This document shows, piece by piece, positions 14,153 to 16,370 of a stretch of DNA of 16,370 nt. Source of the DNA: an uncultured Burkholderiaceae bacterium (GTDB taxonomy: Bacteria > Pseudomonadota > Gammaproteobacteria > Burkholderiales > Burkholderiaceae_F); the NCBI GenBank assembly GCA_937936215.1, contig CALGWX010000057.1, forward strand, positions 1-16,370. The letters run 5' to 3'. The notes below the pieces were generated by a model. That model had not been told where the DNA came from. It was given only the letters and a program-made list of their open reading frames with translations, and did no database searches. Made by a program: the position numbers and the translations under genes. Position 1 is the stretch's first letter, and each line of letters starts with the position of its first letter.

Positions 14153-15145
14153 TCAATTCGGCCGCGCTCCCGGCATCACACGATCCAGTGGCGGTAATAG
14201 TGCGGTCAAGTCGGACAGCAGCCGTTCCGTACCCGTCGGCTGAAGCGCCGACAGGCCGAGGTAAAGCACGAGCGCGGCGGTCGCGAGGCCGACGCTTGCT
14301 TGCTGCACGTACGAGCGCCGTCGCGGCAGGCACAACGCCAGTTCACGTTCGGCGAGGCGCACATCGGCCACCTCGACCCGGCTGTCTCCGCGCGCGAAGC
14401 AGGCCAGCAAGGCCTTGTCGGCGAGGAGATTGATTCTTCGCGTGAGTCCGCACGAGCGGCGTTGCAGGCGATTCAGCGCGCGGCGGTCGAACAGCGCGGG
14501 GCCACGCCATCCCGCGGCGCGCAAGCGGAAGTTCAGATAGTCGGCCACCTGGTCGCCAGGCAACGGCGGCAGGACGAAGCGTTGAACCACCCGCTCGCGC
14601 AATTGCCGCAGCTGCGGCTGCGCCAGCAACGCATCGAGTTCGGGTTGGCCGAAGAGAACGATGTTCAACAGTTTGTGACGACTGGTCTCGACGTTGGACA
14701 GGCGCCGTACTTCTTCGAGGGCGTCAGCGCCCATGGCATGCGCCTCGTCGACGAACAGCACCACGCGTCGGCCGCCGGCATGGCGCACCACCAGTTCTGC
14801 CTGGAGCGCCTCGATGACCGTCGGCCCGCCAGGCTGCGGCACGGTGTTGACGCCGAGATCACGTGCGATCGCCGATACGATCTCGTCACGCGCGAAAGCG
14901 GGATTGGCGAGATAAATGGCATCAATCCCCTCGGGCAGGTCGGACAGCAACATCCGGCAAAGCATGGTCTTGCCGCTGCCAACTTCGCCGGTGACAACGA
15001 TGATCCCTTCTTCACTCGTTATCGCGCAGCGCAGCGCCCGCAGCAGTTCGCCGCGGGCTCCACCGGCAAAAAAGAAATGCGGGTTTGGCGTGATCGCAAA
15101 CGGCGCTTCTGCCAGACCGAAGTGGCGTAAATAAAGGGTCGACAT
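14153..15145 (-). CDS. mshM: AAA ATPase, MshM/ExeA family
   Basis: This 330-residue protein begins MSTLYLRHFGLAEAPFAITP, then NPHFFF, the signature of ExeA/MshM ATPases. Walker A is GEVGSGKT (53-60), Walker B VVLFVDEA (128-135) and a sensor-1-like strand is NIVLFGQPEL (161-170). GLTRRINLLADKAL (233-246) follows the AAA fold. A hydrophobic segment (about 284-300) near the C-terminus is likely a membrane helix, with a short periplasmic tail and no peptidoglycan-binding domain visible. ExeA proteins help insert the secretin through the cell wall, and this gene lies directly before the secretin. It is the first gene of the operon. The start ATG (15143-15145) has only a weak ribosome binding site (GGGAC). 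Order M-L-N differs from the Vibrio L-M-N order. Confidence 0.93.
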   Translation of the reverse strand: MSTLYLRHFGLAEAPFAITPNPHFFFAGGARGELLRALRCAITSEEGIIVVTGEVGSGKTMLCRMLLSDLPEGIDAIYLANPAFARDEIVSAIARDLGVNTVPQPGGPTVIEALQAELVVRHAGGRRVVLFVDEAHAMGADALEEVRRLSNVETSRHKLLNIVLFGQPELDALLAQPQLRQLRERVVQRFVLPPLPGDQVADYLNFRLRAAGWRGPALFDRRALNRLQRRSCGLTRRINLLADKALLACFARGDSRVEVADVRLAERELALCLPRRRSYVQQASVGLATAALVLYLGLSALQPTGTERLLSDLTALLPPLDRVMPGARPN

Positions 15146-15884
15146 GGGTTTTGTCCCGTGCTGTTGCGCATGCCATCAGGCCGCACCGACAGCTTTGGTC
15201 AACGGCACGGATTCTGCGAGCCGTTTCATATCGGCGATTCGGCGAAATGCGGCCGTCGCCGGGGTCAAATCGATACTTCGTTACCGTGGCAGCGAGTGCA
15301 AGCTTCCGCCATCGGTCGATCCAGGCGCCGCGTCTGCGGGGAAGCGTTTGGGTGTGCGCTGCGCCGGCGGCCGGCGGTGACAGCCGGTCTGCGCGCCGGA
15401 TCCTGCCCGGTTGTGACGGTGGGGCGAGAAGACCGGCGCGATGGGTTCGAGCGGAGCCTTTGCGGACAGCGCGACCGTGACGTCCGGCGGCGAAATCGGA
15501 GGCGGTGCGAAGGGCTGCCGAGTCGGCCAGCTCGGCGTCCATATCGGCGCGCGCGTCGCTTGACATCACATCGCCGGCCGCCCGCAGCGGTCGATAGGGC
15601 CCTGCTTCAAACCGACCGGGCGTCTGTTAACCCCGGGCGAGGCTGACGGCAGCCGCGGCGCCCTTTGGCGTCCGGGCGGTGGCGGGGCCGACGGCATCAC
15701 CACTGAGATTCGACGGTCCCGGCCCAATCAAGAACGCACGGCCCGGCGCGGCGAAGGCGCCTTGCATGTTTGCGGCGAGTTCACATCTTGTGCCGGCACC
15801 GGCCGCGGCTCGGCCTTTTCGCGGCGCAAGTGCGCGCTTCGGCACCAGCGGCGGCTGCGCCAGCCGTGGCGGCGCGGCGTGGCG
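15146..15884. other. 739-nt intergenic region without a supportable gene
   Basis: The region separates the first gene of the pilus operon (mshM, reading leftward) from the end of serB (also reading leftward). Open frames here are Arg-rich or Ala-rich, lack ribosome binding sites and show no family motif, so none is called. It must contain the promoter of the eleven-gene operon unless that operon is read through from serB. On the minus strand, TTGACC occurs at two places within 150 nt of mshM (about 15197-15202 and 15262-15267), but neither has a good -10 box at 16-18 nt. It is unusually long for this compact window and may hold regulatory DNA, a decayed gene or a small RNA. Confidence 0.5.
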
Positions 15885-16370
15885 TCAGTCAGAAAACCAT
15901 TCGAGCACGCCGGACAGCGGCGAGTGATTCAGCGCCTGCATGGCCTGGCGGGCGACGACCGGCTTGGCGCGGTAGGCCACCGACAGGCCCGCGAGCGCAA
16001 GCATTTTCAGATCGTTGGCGCCATCGCCGATGACGATGCTGCGGTCGGTGCCGCAGCCCATCGCGGCACAGGTGTCGCGCACGGCCTGCGCCTTGCCGTC
16101 GGCGTCGACGATCTCGCCGCCGCCAGGGCCGGTGACGCGGCCAGTCAAGCGGCCCGCGACGACCTCCAGTTCGTTGGCGCGGGTGAAGTCGAATCGCAGC
16201 CGCTGCCGCAGCGCCTCGGTGAAGAAGGTGAAGCCGCCGGTGACGAGCAGCGTCTTCAGGCCCGCGGCGCGACAGGCGCGCAGCAGCTCCTCCGCGCCGG
16301 GGCTCAGGCGCAGCCGCTCGTCCAGCACCCGCTGCAGCAACGCCGCGTCGATGCCGGCGAGCATCGCCAC
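15885..16370 (-). CDS. serB: Phosphoserine phosphatase, C-terminal part (5' end outside window)
   Basis: This is the C-terminal part, about 161 residues, of SerB, the HAD-family phosphatase that makes L-serine from phosphoserine. The frame is open to the window edge, so the start lies beyond 16370. Visible HAD elements are the motif II Thr in LLVTGGFTFF, a probable motif III Lys (DGKAQAV) and motif IV GDGANDLKML, which carries the Mg2+-binding acidic residues. RLSPGAEELL before motif II and ANELEV after it are typical of SerB. The catalytic DxDxT motif lies upstream, outside the window. The ending LNHSPLSGVLEWFSD looks natural, so the 3' end is intact. The gene points toward the pilus operon, 739 nt away; a functional link is not suggested. 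Confidence 0.93.
   Translation of the reverse strand: MAMLAGIDAALLQRVLDERLRLSPGAEELLRACRAAGLKTLLVTGGFTFFTEALRQRLRFDFTRANELEVVAGRLTGRVTGPGGGEIVDADGKAQAVRDTCAAMGCGTDRSIVIGDGANDLKMLALAGLSVAYRAKPVVARQAMQALNHSPLSGVLEWFSD

Noticed and set aside
14139..14333. 65-residue upstream extension of the secretin reading frame
   Set aside because: It lies inside the 3' end of mshM, is Arg-rich, and would bury the lipoprotein signal peptide; the start at 14136-14138 has a good ribosome binding site.
15160..15174. Sigma-54-like GG...GC pair on the minus strand before mshM
   Set aside because: The spacing is 11 nt instead of 10, the -12 part reads ACAGC rather than TTGC, and it would put the transcript start almost on the start codon.
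15176..15229. 17-residue minus-strand open frame (MKRLAESVPLTKAVGAA) upstream of mshM, possible leader peptide
   Set aside because: No ribosome binding site and no attenuator-like hairpins follow it; so short a frame is expected by chance.
15146..15420. Possible cyclic di-GMP riboswitch (GEMM) upstream of the pilus operon
   Set aside because: Looked for because of the MshEN domain. Isolated GGTAAC and ACCGATGG words occur, but the conserved core and paired arms could not be laid out.
15012..15569. 185-residue minus-strand open frame beginning MMSSDARADMDAELAD
   Set aside because: The first residues look protein-like, but the rest is Arg-rich, there is no ribosome binding site, and the frame runs deep into mshM out of frame with it.
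15158..15646. 162-residue plus-strand open frame in the intergenic region
   Set aside because: Extremely Arg-rich, no recognisable motif and no ribosome binding site; typical of random frames in GC-rich DNA.

Overview
The window is GC-rich, densely coded chromosomal DNA of a betaproteobacterium. The best guess is a Rhodocyclales- or Burkholderiales-like organism; this is inferred from protein resemblance and from the order phaC-phaB-phaR, and is not proven. No tRNA, rRNA, CRISPR array, insertion sequence or phage gene was seen.

Left arm, plus strand (1-3759): a polyhydroxyalkanoate (PHA) block and one modification enzyme. It holds the 3' end of a class I PHA synthase (phaC), acetoacetyl-CoA reductase (phaB), the PHA-responsive repressor phaR, and the ribosomal protein S12 methylthiotransferase rimO. 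No phaA thiolase lies between phaC and phaB, unlike the Cupriavidus phaCAB order. A perfect 9-bp GC hairpin follows the phaR stop codon directly.

Middle, minus strand (15145 down to 3843): a continuous run of eleven genes for an MSHA-like type IV pilus or pseudopilus machine. In transcription order they are an ExeA/MshM AAA ATPase, an MshL-type secretin lipoprotein, an MshN-like TPR protein, an MshE assembly ATPase, an MshG platform protein, a fused PilM/PilN (MshI-like) protein, a PilO/MshJ-like protein, a small secreted PilP/MshK-like protein, a pilin-like protein without Glu5, a large minor prepilin, and finally the likely major prepilin. Most junctions are stop/start overlaps (ATGA, GTGA or TGATG), so translation is probably coupled across almost the whole machine. 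The last prepilin stands apart behind a 138-nt gap and could be expressed separately. The set lacks a prepilin peptidase, a retraction ATPase and a large adhesin, which must be encoded elsewhere or be absent.

Right end: a 739-nt stretch with no supportable gene (15146-15884), then the 3' part of serB (phosphoserine phosphatase) on the minus strand, running off the window.

The most informative single observation is in the assembly ATPase. Its N-terminus carries two consecutive 24-residue MshEN-type motifs with a 5-residue spacer, the arrangement known to bind cyclic di-GMP. This suggests that assembly of the appendage is under second-messenger control. The second most interesting is a pair of adjacent pilin-like proteins that share an LPCP...PW..LGLP head module but differ at the key Glu5 position. 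Overall the locus looks like a compact, reordered variant of a known machine class rather than a wholly new system.
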